Notes: generated by a model not told the origin, from the letters alone. A DNA stretch of 64,000 bases from Novosphingobium chloroacetimidivorans (GCF_014204535.1 NZ_JACHLR010000005.1:62001-126000); one strand, 5' to 3'. Counted from the first letter of the stretch, positions 35,102-44,636 are shown. A program made the numbers and translations.

Positions 35102-35490
35102 CAGGTGCTCTTCTTCGACCAGGGCAGCGAGAAGTCGAGGTCGCGAACCCGATCGACGCCCTTCTTGGACCCGAGCCCTGCGATCATCATGGCGGCCTGG
35201 ACCGGCAGATCTTTCACGTACGGAATATGAGGATGGAGGATGGCCGTGAGCAGTCCCATGAGCAGTGCGGCGAACAGCGTCGCCCACTTGTCCATGCGGT
35301 ACTCCGGCGGCGAGAAACTCATGGCAATGAAGCCAGCAGCCGATGAGAAGCACAGTCCCATGGCGAGTACGGGCATCGGGATGGTCACTCCGGCCGCTTT
35401 CAGGAACTCTCCAGACAGTCCGGGGGCGGAGGGTGCGATAATCCCGGCCCCGGCCGTGGCCGCTGCCGAGGCGAGATAACTAAGCTTCAT
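35101..35490 (-). CDS. Phage membrane protein, holin-like
   Basis: 129 residues with three hydrophobic segments (about 1-24, 40-60 and 70-90) and a polar C-terminus ending WSKKST. It lies just after the tail genes and overlaps the downstream membrane gene. Size and topology fit class I holins, but no family motif was recognised. Confidence 0.6.
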   Translation of the reverse strand: MKLSYLASAAATAGAGIIAPSAPGLSGEFLKAAGVTIPMPVLAMGLCFSSAAGFIAMSFSPPEYRMDKWATLFAALLMGLLTAILHPHIPYVKDLPVQAAMMIAGLGSKKGVDRVRDLDFSLPWSKKST

Positions 35491-35502
35491 GCCGCCCTCG
35501 AT

Positions 35503-36045
35503 TTAGGCAGAGGCGGTTTCAGCCGACCCTGGTGCTACAACTTCCTGCCAGTCGATCTTTGCCGCGGCGGCGAGTTCAGCGAGGTTCGTGGCATTCGCGA
35601 CTGCGACCTTGGCCTTGCGCCGTGCGGCCTCGATCGCAGCACCGAGCGGGCGCCACTGATCGGCTTGCGCCACCACCTCGGCTGCGAGATCGGCAACGCT
35701 AACCCCTATTGCTGCAGCCTCGGCGCTCAGGAACACCGTATCGCTGGTGTCGCCTGCAAGCACGCGGCGTGCCTCAGCTTCCTTCTGTAGATAAGTGGCC
35801 ATCTGCCCTGGCGTGTTCGTGATGAACATGGAGCGCACCTTGTCGGCGTCGGCGTCGATCGAGGCAGCGTAGGAGACCTTGATAATGTCGAGATCGAGAG
35901 GGCTGGTGTAGAAGGCAGCGAACGGGATGATCATCGCCGCCTTGCCCTCAGGCAGCGTCTGCACCATCGCGGCGCCTTCCGGCCCTTGCGCTCGGTGCCC
36001 TTCGGCACCCGTCTCGATGTCATAGACCACGTAGTATTCGGTCAC
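35503..36045 (-). CDS. Phage tail-associated hypothetical protein
   Basis: 180 residues from a GTG start that overlaps the stop of the large tail protein (GTGA). The N-terminal part begins VTEYYVVYDIETG; the C-terminus has repeated Ala-rich helices (AAIEAARRKAKVAVANAT, LAELAAAAKIDWQ). It resembles tail-fibre accessory or DUF4376-like proteins in shape. Its tight coupling to the Dit-like gene suggests tail-tip assembly. Confidence 0.6.
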   Translation of the reverse strand: MTEYYVVYDIETGAEGHRAQGPEGAAMVQTLPEGKAAMIIPFAAFYTSPLDLDIIKVSYAASIDADADKVRSMFITNTPGQMATYLQKEAEARRVLAGDTSDTVFLSAEAAAIGVSVADLAAEVVAQADQWRPLGAAIEAARRKAKVAVANATNLAELAAAAKIDWQEVVAPGSAETASA

Positions 36046-39000
36046 CGCTTCAACTCCGTGATGACGATGGTGCAATCGACGTAGCCCGGCCCGTCAGGGC
36101 TGCTGCCGTCCTGTGAGGTCTCGAGCCTGACGGCCACCGGCCCATTCGAGCCGCCCCACAAGCGGGTGAGGCTGTAGGTGTTCGACTGGTTGTTCTTGCC
36201 CAAGCGGACACCTGCGTTCACCAGCACGCCGCCGATGTAGAGGTCGCCCAACGCCCTGATTGCGGAACCGGCCGGCACATCGACCACGCCTGACACCGTG
36301 ATCTGCAAGGTGGACTCAGAGTTGCGCGGCTGATGCGTCAACTGGAACGCCGCGCCGAGATTGCCTGCCTGCGTCATGGCGCTGGTGGCCGTCACCGCGT
36401 TCTGTTGGAGCTTGCCGGTGATGATTGAGCCCGAGACAATCAGGTTGCCGCTGATCGTCAGGTCGCCGATGATGTCGACGCCCGACATCAGGTTGCCGTT
36501 GTTGTCGAAAGCGTAGACGGTGAGCTGCGCACGCCCGTTGCCTGCTACTGCCTCCTTCGACCAACGAGCGCCACTCACACGGTCGAAAGCGTCCGTTGCC
36601 ACCTGCGATATATCGTTGAGGCGCGCGCTCTGCCCGCCCGCAGTGACCTGCAGGATCTGCTGCAGCTGCCCCACCGCTTGGCCATTCGCCGCCGCAAGCT
36701 GGGCCGTTTCCGTCAGTTGGGCCTGGGCGGCCGTAAGTCCGGCGCCGCCGCCACGCGGTGTGTATGGCGCTGGCGCATTCGGCTCCGCAGGTGTGATCGC
36801 CACCATGGGGCGCATCGCAAAGAGCCAGGACAGGAAGTTGTTCTGGTTGGCGAGGTACTGACCCTTGTGCAGCACCAGCCTGACGAAGCGCGCGCCGGAC
36901 GGAGCAAGGCCTTTACACCAGACCCGCTTCCAGCCGTCGAGGTTCTCCCAGCCGGTAAACGGCGCGCCTACGATCTCGCTTGAAGGGCCTTCCGAAAGGA
37001 AGCTGCCATCCCCGCCACCCCACTGTAGCCGGATGTTGTTGAAGCACTCCCGCGCCGCTAGATCGGCTGATCCTTGCACCCATTGCCCGGGCCGAACAGC
37101 CATCCAGCCACTGACAATATCGGCAGCGCGGTCCCCATTGGGCTCTAGGCACAGCAGCCCGAAATAGCGCTCGCCGGCAACGGTGAACCCTGCATTGTTC
37201 ACACCCCAAGAGAACGAGGCCGGCGTGCTGGTGATTAGATCAAACCCGGCTTTGCCGTTGGCGAAGTCGGATGATGGAATGAGGTTGCCCGGCGCGGTCG
37301 AGCCGTAGCTTGCTTCGAGGGTCTCGGTACGGGTGACAACGGCGTTGGTGTCCGATGCCGCGGCAAGGCGCACTTCTTCGATGCGCGCGCGAGCATCGCT
37401 AAGGCCTGCGCCGCCGCCAGAAGGCTTGTAGTTCGTCGGCGCGGTCTGACCCTCGGTGGCGAGCGCCAGCATCGGGCGAAGCATGAAAGCCCAGGAGAGA
37501 TTGCCCGCCTGGTTCGCGAGGTATGGGCCCTTCTCCAGCACCAGCCGCATAAAGCGGGCGTCAGCGGGTGCTTGGCCTTTGCACCAGCGGCGCTCGAAGC
37601 CGTCGAGATTGTTGCTGCCGTTCGGCCCTTTAACTGCGGGCGTGGCCGGGCCGTTGCTCAGATAGTTGCCAGCAGCGTCGCCCCACTGGATCCGGATAGC
37701 TGCCGTGCATTCACGAGATGCAAGATCCGCCGATGCTTGTGCCCATTGCCCCGGCAGCACAGCCACCCATTGGCTTACGACCGCCGCGTCGTCATCGCCG
37801 TTTGCCCGGAGGCCCAGCAAGCCCATGTAGTGGGCGCCTGGGAACGCGATGTCATCGGCGTTGTCGATGCCCCAATTGAAGAACTGCGGGGTGGACGTGA
37901 TCAGGGCGAACCCCGACGTGCCGTTCGCGAAGTCGCTGCTCGAGATCAGGTTGCCACCGATGTCGCTGGCTTCGATGTCATTGATCAGTTCAACGACGGT
38001 GGCGCCCTCAGGGATGACGCCGATCTTGGCAAGCAGTCCCTGTGTCAGTTCATCAATGTCGTCGATTGTCTGCTCGACCGCTTGCAGGCCTCCGGTCACT
38101 TCCAGTGCCGGCACGCCGCCGACAGCCATAGTGTCCTTCGACGTGTTCTCGCCGGTCACGTCCGCGTTGTTGTCAGGCTTGGTCCCGAGCGGATCTGTCA
38201 CGTCGGGCCATGCCGCGCTCGCCGTGAAAGGCTCGACCTTGCCCGCAGTGCTCAGCCCTTCGACCGTCAACGACAAGCGGCTGATCATCGTGTCAACGGC
38301 GATCGAGAAGTCGCTGAAGAACCCGTAGATTGTCAGCGCCTCGATGCCGTCGGCGCCGATCCACAGCGCCGGCCGGCCGCGCACCGCAGCAATGCGGTTG
38401 GCGACCAGATCAATTGCGTCCGTCCGCAGCACCGCCTTGACCGACATGCGCTTCGCCCAAGCCCGCTCGACTACGGTTACCTCGCCGAAGTCGTCCGTCT
38501 CCTTTCGGCTGAAGTCGCTGATGCTGGCAGAGGGCGACGACTCTGTATGGCCGAGGCCAACGAGCTTACCGACCAGCAACGTGCCGATCGACTTCGTGCC
38601 CGAGCCAGCGATGGTGACCGAGATGGCTGCAGAAGTAGCGGGCAGATCAAGGAAGCTGACGGTGCCGCTGGCGTTCGGCGCGGCAGTACGGTCGAAGCCC
38701 TGCGTCTGAACGCGCACGGTCGTAGCGGTCACGTTCAGGAGCACCAGCGCATCAACGACGCCGACGCCGATGGTAACGCTGATCGCCGCAGCGCTCGACG
38801 TTTCCGATCCGAGCGCCTGGTCGAACATGGCCCAGCGGTTCGTCGGGCCGATGTCCGTCCACTTGCCCGAAGCGCCTGCCGGATCGTTGCCGACGTTGCT
38901 GGCCGCGCCGCTCTCGTAGATCCGGTGGGTAGCAGCCTTGATGACCCGCGCGCCAACCGAGTAGTTCGTGCCTGCCGACCACTCGGGATAGTCGTTCTCA

Positions 39001-39464
39001 GGCACGTTGCTGGCGAGCAGGTTGTCCGTGCCGAGGACCACCGGCTGCACCACCATGAGCTTGGAAGGTTCGTCGCCCGGCGCCGGGTCGGTACCCGGGT
39101 CGACGAAGTCTTCTGTCGCCGCGAGCCCTTCCACCGTCAGCGTGCAGTAGCTGATCGGCGGCACGTTCAAGTCGATCGCGAAGTCCTTGTAGAACCCCCG
39201 GAAGTCGAGCCAGCTGTAGCGATCGTCAGCGACCCAGCGGACCGGTGTGGCACGAAGATCGGCCAGTTGCCGCTGCAGAGCATCGACCTGATCAAACGGC
39301 ACGATCAGCTTGACTGACATGCGCCGGGCAAACCCGCGCGGCACTACGGTGGTCACGCCGAAGTCGTTAGTCTCGCGCCGGCTGAAGTCCGAAATGCCGA
39401 TGGTCGGAGCGGCGTCGGTCTCCCCCAGGTCTATGCTGGAGCCGTCGTCAAGAACAACCCTCAT
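36042..39464 (-). CDS. Large tail-tip protein (distal-tail-like modules plus carbohydrate-binding-like modules)
   Basis: 1140 residues. The segment with ISDFSRRETNDFGVTTVV, then ARRMSVK and YKDFAIDL, occurs near residues 22-110 and again near 315-400 (ISDFSRKETDDFGEVTVVE), giving two Dit-like blocks. The beta-rich module with LISSSDFANGTSGFALITS then recurs as LIPSSDFANGKAGFDLITS. The C-terminal 150 residues (TISGNLIVSGSIITGKLQQ) look like a tail-fibre tip. ATGA overlap with the tape measure gene. It forms the tail tip and probably binds the host surface. Confidence 0.8.
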   Translation of the reverse strand: MRVVLDDGSSIDLGETDAAPTIGISDFSRRETNDFGVTTVVPRGFARRMSVKLIVPFDQVDALQRQLADLRATPVRWVADDRYSWLDFRGFYKDFAIDLNVPPISYCTLTVEGLAATEDFVDPGTDPAPGDEPSKLMVVQPVVLGTDNLLASNVPENDYPEWSAGTNYSVGARVIKAATHRIYESGAASNVGNDPAGASGKWTDIGPTNRWAMFDQALGSETSSAAAISVTIGVGVVDALVLLNVTATTVRVQTQGFDRTAAPNASGTVSFLDLPATSAAISVTIAGSGTKSIGTLLVGKLVGLGHTESSPSASISDFSRKETDDFGEVTVVERAWAKRMSVKAVLRTDAIDLVANRIAAVRGRPALWIGADGIEALTIYGFFSDFSIAVDTMISRLSLTVEGLSTAGKVEPFTASAAWPDVTDPLGTKPDNNADVTGENTSKDTMAVGGVPALEVTGGLQAVEQTIDDIDELTQGLLAKIGVIPEGATVVELINDIEASDIGGNLISSSDFANGTSGFALITSTPQFFNWGIDNADDIAFPGAHYMGLLGLRANGDDDAAVVSQWVAVLPGQWAQASADLASRECTAAIRIQWGDAAGNYLSNGPATPAVKGPNGSNNLDGFERRWCKGQAPADARFMRLVLEKGPYLANQAGNLSWAFMLRPMLALATEGQTAPTNYKPSGGGAGLSDARARIEEVRLAAASDTNAVVTRTETLEASYGSTAPGNLIPSSDFANGKAGFDLITSTPASFSWGVNNAGFTVAGERYFGLLCLEPNGDRAADIVSGWMAVRPGQWVQGSADLAARECFNNIRLQWGGGDGSFLSEGPSSEIVGAPFTGWENLDGWKRVWCKGLAPSGARFVRLVLHKGQYLANQNNFLSWLFAMRPMVAITPAEPNAPAPYTPRGGGAGLTAAQAQLTETAQLAAANGQAVGQLQQILQVTAGGQSARLNDISQVATDAFDRVSGARWSKEAVAGNGRAQLTVYAFDNNGNLMSGVDIIGDLTISGNLIVSGSIITGKLQQNAVTATSAMTQAGNLGAAFQLTHQPRNSESTLQITVSGVVDVPAGSAIRALGDLYIGGVLVNAGVRLGKNNQSNTYSLTRLWGGSNGPVAVRLETSQDGSSPDGPGYVDCTIVITELKR

Positions 39465-42400
39465 GCAGCTTGCGCCACCGAGATCGCGTCGCCGGCCGGG
39501 GTCACATTGCGCAAGATAGTCGTGGACGCAGCGGTGTTCCCCGCGATGGCAGCAAGAGCAACAAGCAGCTGTTGAAGCATGGCCGCCAATTCCTCCCGCG
39601 TTTCGCGCATCTCTGCAGCCGTCGCTTCCGACTGAGCGCCACCGCTCGGCAGCCCGGTGACCTGAGTTGCGGGAGCGCCCGCAAGGCGCGCCACGCCTTC
39701 AAGTGCCGCGGCCGTCTCGGTCTTCACGCGATCGAGTTCCTGCTGACTCCTGGCCGCGTTCTGCGCCGCCTCGATCAGCGACTGGCTGAGATTAGCGAGC
39801 TTGCCCGCAGCAGCCTGGTCGCCGCCGCGCGCCGCGCCAACGGCAGCGTTGAACTGGCCCTGCAGCGCCGCGAAGCTGTTCGCGCCATCGGTCCCGGTGA
39901 GGCCGCGAATACGGTTCACCTCGTCCATAAGGTCCGCGCCGATCGACGCCCACGCGTCCCGCAGCTGGTCAGCCTTGGCTGCAGCCTCGGCCTGCGCGTC
40001 GGTGAGCTTCTGCTGTGCTTCTGTAGCGTCCTCGACGGCGTAGAGGCGCTGGAGTTCGGCGCGCACGTTGTCGTTCAACGCGTCCTTCAACTCCTTCGTG
40101 CGCGCGATCAGCTTGACCGTGGCGTCGTCGCCCTGTGCCTCGGCGATGCGCGAGCGGATGTCGTCTAGCGCGTCCTTTTCCTTATCGAGCGCTTCCTGGC
40201 GTCGGATCGACAGCAGCTGCTCGAGCTGCGCGTACTCTTCCGCCGTAGCGCCGGCCTCCTTGAACACGACGCGCAGCTGGTCGAACTGCTTGTTTACCTC
40301 ATCGAGAGCGGCCCCGACCGGATCGGTGATGCCCTTCAATTCGGAGAAAACGCCCTCAAAGCTCATCGCCTTCTGCAACTGAGCCTGGAGATCGTCGCCG
40401 GCCTTGAGCAGGTTGTTCGTCGAGTTGCGGATGCCGGTGATTGCGCCGCGCTCGATGGCCTCCTTCATGGCGTACGCCGCCGCTGCCTCAGCATCGTCGT
40501 CGAAGTCGACCGCGCCCTTCTTCTTCTTCAGCGAGGTACCGCCAGTGTTCACGCGGTAGTCGCCATGACGCACACCGACACTGATGCTACCGAAATCGCC
40601 GAGCACGCCGCCGAGCTGGGTGGCGAGATCCTTCAAACCGTTGAAGATGCTGTTGCCTGTCTGCAGCGCCGCCTTCTCAGAGGATCCGCTATTGCCGCTG
40701 GTAGCTGAAACGCCGGCGGAGGTGAGATCGACGCGACCCCACTTCACCTTCTTGAACAAGCCGCCGACTACACTGCCCAGCACGCCACCGAGCATCGAGC
40801 CGAGCGGCCCTGCCATGCCGCCCAACGCCTTCCCGAGCGAACCGCCTACGGCCTTGCCAATCGCATCGCCTGCCATTTTGCCGAGGCCGCCGCCGATGGC
40901 ACCACCAACGGCAGAGCCCGCCTTCTGTGCGCCAGTCTGCTTACCAAACACCAAGCTGGCTGCTGCCATACCGGTGCCGGCATTCTGCAGCACGTTGGTC
41001 ATCATCTTGGCGAACGAGCCCTTGCCGCCGAACACCTTGTCGAGGGCGCCGACGATCTCGTCCCGCAGTACCCGAATTTGGCCGAGACCATTCGCATCAC
41101 TCGGGTCGCGCCATTGAACATTGCCAAGCGTGCGCATGAGGCTGCCGAGCGGTCCTCGCGAGCCGCTCCAGTCACCGCTGGTCAGACCAGCAAGGGTTGC
41201 TGCGATGTCGCCAAGGCCGCGCCCGCTGGTGCCGATGTCATCCAAAAGATCGACGGTGTCGCGCAGCTCGTCGTTCCAATAGGCCCACGCCTGCTGCGCG
41301 TCTGTCGCACCCTCGACGCCTGCGTTAGCCGACTTCTCGACCGTAGCGATGAACTCGTCCCACACCCGCTGCTCGGCCGCGAGGAAGCCCGGCAGCAATG
41401 CCTTGGCGAGCGCGCTTTCCATCTCGTAGGAGGTGGCGAGAATGTCGGTGCGGAAGCGCTCTAGTTCGTCCTTAGCCTTTTCGGCGGCCTTAGTCGCCGC
41501 CTCCGCAGCATCGGTCTCCAGCTTCGCCACCTGGTCGGGCGCAAGCCGCTTGACGCCGAAGGCAATATGGAAGTGATCGCCGTGGCCCTTGTCCCCTGGG
41601 CCGAGCAATTCCTTGATCTGCACACCCAATGGCGCCAGCGCCGCGCGAATGCCGGCCTTGGTGAACGGACGGCCGCCGACGCTCAGTGGGATGTCGATCG
41701 CTTGCCCGGTCAGGTGGTAGCTGTTCTTCGCGCCCTTGACGGCGTCGTTCACATCCTTCGTGCGGAAGCCGCTGGTGATTGGCGCGCCGAGCGCTTTCGC
41801 TATCTCCGCGCCCGTTACCTTAGCAAGCTTGATCGTCTCGTCGGCGTGCTTGCGGTTGGCTTGGCTCGCACGTTCCAGCGCGGCCTCTTCGCCTTTGCCG
41901 AGTTCTGTCAGGCGGGCAGTGAGTTGGCCGACACTCTTGTAACGGTCTTTCGCTTGCTTCTCGAGCTGATCATAGCCAGCCCGGGTCTTTGCCGCAGGAT
42001 CGACGTTCATCTCGGCGATGGCGGTCGCCACTTTGATGGAAGCCTCATTTGCCGCATCGGTCAGATCCCTCATGCCTGCCGCATTCTTGGCGATCTGCTC
42101 CCGCAACGACTCTGCCGTACGCATCGCACTCGACCGCGCTGCTTCGCCAGCTTCGGACTGAGCACCACGGGTGGCGACCGACTGAAAATATTCCAGTTCC
42201 GCAGCAAGCTTTTGCCGCGTACTGATCGCAGTCCGAAGGTTGGACGCAGCAACAGCTGCCTCTTCCCGGATCATATCGAATGTAATCTGGCGATTGTTCT
42301 TTTGCTGGTCAGCATAATCTCGCGCTGCTTTCGTGACCTGCTCCCAAGACGACTTGCTGTCGCTCAGCACATCCACGAACGAGCGCTGCCCCTTCTCAGC

Positions 42401-42838
42401 CTTCTTAGCAGCGTCATCTGTGTCAAACAGCTTAACCGCGAAGGTCGCAGCAAGGCCAATCGCAGAGGTGAGCGCGATGCCCCACGGACCCCCAAGGAAC
42501 GCTGCAAATTTGCTCCCGCCAGCGGTGCCCGCGTTCATCCCAGCAGCGACGTCTGGCAACTGCATGGCAAGAGCCTGGATTAGGCTGGTTCCTGCCATGA
42601 CCTGTTGACCGACCTGGCTCATCTGAAGCGAGAAGCCGCGAGCAGACCCGGAAGCCTTGTTGAGACCGCCGCTCATGCCGGCAAGGTTGTCGTTGGCGTG
42701 GCGCGCACTCTTGGCGATGTCGCCCGAGGCATCCTTCACCAAGCGGCGAACCTTGTCCATGTCGGCTTGAAGGCGCGCCACCTCGGCAACGATTTCGATG
42801 CTCAGCCGCCCAGCGTTGCCGGCTTGGATGCCTGCCAT
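39461..42838 (-). CDS. Tail tape measure protein with embedded peptidase M15 domain
   Basis: 1125 residues. Long helical and Ala-rich, with the TMP N-terminus (RLSIEIVAEVARLQADMDKV) and hydrophobic regions (GALGSMLGGVLGSVVGG type). Residues about 341-427 form an M15-type D,D-peptidase domain: SGFRTKDVND, then HLTGQAIDI (His375, Asp382) and GHGDHFHIAFG (His422/His424). It sets tail length and probably digests the cell wall during DNA entry. It is the largest coding region with a wall-lytic domain in this phage besides the endolysin. Confidence 0.9.
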   Translation of the reverse strand: MAGIQAGNAGRLSIEIVAEVARLQADMDKVRRLVKDASGDIAKSARHANDNLAGMSGGLNKASGSARGFSLQMSQVGQQVMAGTSLIQALAMQLPDVAAGMNAGTAGGSKFAAFLGGPWGIALTSAIGLAATFAVKLFDTDDAAKKAEKGQRSFVDVLSDSKSSWEQVTKAARDYADQQKNNRQITFDMIREEAAVAASNLRTAISTRQKLAAELEYFQSVATRGAQSEAGEAARSSAMRTAESLREQIAKNAAGMRDLTDAANEASIKVATAIAEMNVDPAAKTRAGYDQLEKQAKDRYKSVGQLTARLTELGKGEEAALERASQANRKHADETIKLAKVTGAEIAKALGAPITSGFRTKDVNDAVKGAKNSYHLTGQAIDIPLSVGGRPFTKAGIRAALAPLGVQIKELLGPGDKGHGDHFHIAFGVKRLAPDQVAKLETDAAEAATKAAEKAKDELERFRTDILATSYEMESALAKALLPGFLAAEQRVWDEFIATVEKSANAGVEGATDAQQAWAYWNDELRDTVDLLDDIGTSGRGLGDIAATLAGLTSGDWSGSRGPLGSLMRTLGNVQWRDPSDANGLGQIRVLRDEIVGALDKVFGGKGSFAKMMTNVLQNAGTGMAAASLVFGKQTGAQKAGSAVGGAIGGGLGKMAGDAIGKAVGGSLGKALGGMAGPLGSMLGGVLGSVVGGLFKKVKWGRVDLTSAGVSATSGNSGSSEKAALQTGNSIFNGLKDLATQLGGVLGDFGSISVGVRHGDYRVNTGGTSLKKKKGAVDFDDDAEAAAAYAMKEAIERGAITGIRNSTNNLLKAGDDLQAQLQKAMSFEGVFSELKGITDPVGAALDEVNKQFDQLRVVFKEAGATAEEYAQLEQLLSIRRQEALDKEKDALDDIRSRIAEAQGDDATVKLIARTKELKDALNDNVRAELQRLYAVEDATEAQQKLTDAQAEAAAKADQLRDAWASIGADLMDEVNRIRGLTGTDGANSFAALQGQFNAAVGAARGGDQAAAGKLANLSQSLIEAAQNAARSQQELDRVKTETAAALEGVARLAGAPATQVTGLPSGGAQSEATAAEMRETREELAAMLQQLLVALAAIAGNTAASTTILRNVTPAGDAISVAQAA

Positions 42839-42949
42839 GTGAGCCTCCCACGCGAAAGACGGCTCGTAAGAACCGCTCTAGCTACAGTAGATAATGTGAG
42901 TTATTGCCGCTCGACGGCTACCAGTTCGTTCGCGAACGCTGGCCGCAGT

Positions 42950-43192
42950 TCAGTTAGTAGCGCTGCGATCGGCCCTACTGCAGTCTACGTATTCAGTTGT
43001 TTTCCACGCCTGATACTTCGACTCGTCACCTTCTTTGAGCCACGCCTCTCTAACACGGCTCGCTGCTTCACATCGCGCGGCATAGCCCGGCTCGTTCCGA
43101 GCAACGATCGCATACTGAGCTTCGGCCCGCTCACCCGCGGACTGCCCGCAACCGGCGAGAACGAGCAGCGCAAGGGTCGGCAGCCACTTCAT
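42950..43192 (-). CDS. Phage-encoded small lipoprotein
   Basis: 80 residues. Signal MKWLPTLALLVLAGCGQ with lipobox LAGC; the mature part has two more Cys residues (AARCEAASR, YVDCSRAD). It sits between the tail chaperone and tape measure genes, on the same strand. Small phage lipoproteins elsewhere block superinfection or act in lysis, but no family motif is visible. An alternative start at 43219 would overlap the chaperone gene. Confidence 0.65.
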   Translation of the reverse strand: MKWLPTLALLVLAGCGQSAGERAEAQYAIVARNEPGYAARCEAASRVREAWLKEGDESKYQAWKTTEYVDCSRADRSATN

Positions 43193-43202
43193 GGAGCCAA
43201 CC

Positions 43203-43673
43203 CTATCCCGCACGCTCATCCTTGGCCAGCCCTGCCTTGATCGCGCTCATCATGCCCGAGAACTGCGCCTCGACTCTGTTGCGCGCAGCTTCCGTGTCCA
43301 CCTGAAGGCGCGGCTCCGGGCAGCTCGGCTTTCGCGCTTCTTCACGCTGGTTCATGTAAGCCACAGAGAGGCGACGCATAAGGCTCGCCTCCCACGGGTC
43401 TAGGTCGATGCTGGTCATCAGCGACCATGCCGCGATTTCCTGCCAGCTGATCGGCCCCTCTGCGGACGTTGGGCCGATCTCGAAGAACCAGTCAGTAAGG
43501 TGAGAAGCCGAGTTCGCCGGAAGGACCGGCTCGCGCTTCTGCGCCCTCATCTCGTCGCGCCGGCTCACCGGCTCGGGCGGCTTGCCCTTACCGGTATGCT
43601 CGACGCGCGGCGCGGTGTTCAGCCAGGCGAGTTGTCGGACCCAGAGTTCGAGTTCGCTTGCGAGGCCTTCATA
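43203..43673 (-). CDS. Tail assembly chaperone, frameshift extension (GpT part of GpG-T)
   Basis: This frame is open from the slippery site at 43673 to the stop at 43203 and adds 156 residues to the first 131 of the GpG gene. The translation after the shift is YEGLASELELWVRQLAW and continues into the known downstream frame (SRRDEMRAQKREP). It has no good start of its own: the GTG at 43568 lacks a ribosome site. The 287-residue fusion chaperones the tape measure protein during tail assembly. Confidence 0.82.
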   Translation of the reverse strand, partial: YEGLASELELWVRQLAWLNTAPRVEHTGKGKPPEPVSRRDEMRAQKREPVLPANSASHLTDWFFEIGPTSAEGPISWQEIAAWSLMTSIDLDPWEASLMRRLSVAYMNQREEARKPSCPEPRLQVDTEAARNRVEAQFSGMMSAIKAGLAKDERAG

Positions 43674-44065
43674 AAATTTTCCCAGTTCTTCGTGTCCGCC
43701 TCCATGTGGTCGCGGATGAAGCCGAGAAGCGGATCGCTATAGACGGCACGCACCGTTTCCTGGTCGCCGTGCACGCCGTCAAACTCAAGATTGTTGAAGC
43801 GCTTCGTGATGGCGCAGAGGAAGTCGATGCTGTCCTCGTCCTCGTTGTTCAGCGCAGCCTCGAACTTGCCGTTCGCCTCACGCGAGCGCTTGATCGCCTT
43901 GCGGCGGCGGGTCGCGTCGGCGACCGTCCAGATCTTGGTGCCGGGGCCGAAAACGGTGGCAGTGACGGCATTGCCGTTGTCGTCCGTCATCGGGGTACCA
44001 TCGGCATCCTTGACGGGCAGATCGCAAACATCCGACACGCGCTTACTGGTGATGTTGAGGGGCAT
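43619..44065 (-). CDS. Tail assembly chaperone GpG-like
   Basis: 148 residues, the unshifted product. The N-terminal part has KIWTVADATRRRKAIKR, the C-terminus is a Ser/Asn-rich tail after KNWENFMKASQ. It lies between the tail tube and tape measure genes, the classical position of gpG. Most ribosomes end at 43619; a fraction should shift at 43673-43679. Confidence 0.85.
   Translation of the reverse strand: MPLNITSKRVSDVCDLPVKDADGTPMTDDNGNAVTATVFGPGTKIWTVADATRRRKAIKRSREANGKFEAALNNEDEDSIDFLCAITKRFNNLEFDGVHGDQETVRAVYSDPLLGFIRDHMEADTKNWENFMKASQANSNSGSDNSPG
43673..43679 (-). promoter_or_regulatory. Programmed -1 ribosomal frameshift site, A AAT TTT
   Basis: On the minus strand the heptamer is A-AAT-TTT in the zero frame of the GpG gene (codons GAA AAT TTT ATG). 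It is an exact X XXY YYZ slippery sequence. The -1 frame is then open to 43203. The position, 17 codons before the GpG stop, is as in lambda-type gpG/gpGT. Confidence 0.88.
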
Positions 44066-44168
44066 TCTGGATTAGCCTTTCACGGAAGGGTGCCCCGCCG
44101 GCTCCGTGACACCGACGGGACGTGGGAGGCTCGGCGCGGCCGAGCTAAGCTCACGGGCGACGCGAAGT

Positions 44169-44636
44169 TCAGTCGGGAGCGTCGATCACCAGGCCGTCTT
44201 CGGTCTGGCTGACGATCGTGTACTCTAGCGTGATCTGGCGGGTGGCGATGGTGTTCGCGTCGCCGTAGTTGCGGGTGCCGCCCATCACGAGCGCGCGGCC
44301 ATAGATGTCGCCCAAGTTCGGGTTCGAGATCTTGACCGAGTAGGTGCCGTCCGACTTGGTCGCGACGTCGACCAACGCCTGGCCCGCGTCATCCGGGTCG
44401 ATGCCCACGGTGATGGTCTGCGTGCCTAGCGTGTAGCCGCCCTTGGCCTTGCTGTCGCCGCGGTTGGCGATGTTGCGCCATGTGACGATGTCGTAAACGC
44501 GGCTCGGAATGTCGCCGAGGTCGCTGATCTCGCCAATCGCGGTGAAGGTCAGGGCTTCATAGCCTGCTTCGTTGTAGTTGGCGGGTGCGGCAGCCGAGAG
44601 GGCAAGCGTCGTCCCGGCCGAGGTAAAGACCGTCAT
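44169..44636 (-). CDS. Major tail tube protein
   Basis: 155 residues. FTSAGTTLALSAAAPANYNE, ALTFTAIGEISDLGDIPS and QTITVGIDPDDAGQALV fit the siphoviral tail tube family (TTP). It lies directly before the tail chaperone gene in transcription order, as expected. Tail tube subunits polymerise around the tape measure protein. Confidence 0.88.
   Translation of the reverse strand: MTVFTSAGTTLALSAAAPANYNEAGYEALTFTAIGEISDLGDIPSRVYDIVTWRNIANRGDSKAKGGYTLGTQTITVGIDPDDAGQALVDVATKSDGTYSVKISNPNLGDIYGRALVMGGTRNYGDANTIATRQITLEYTIVSQTEDGLVIDAPD

Noticed and set aside
37572..39317. 581-codon plus-strand frame
   Set aside because: Antisense of the large tail protein, composition dominated by Arg/Ala/Val. A shadow.
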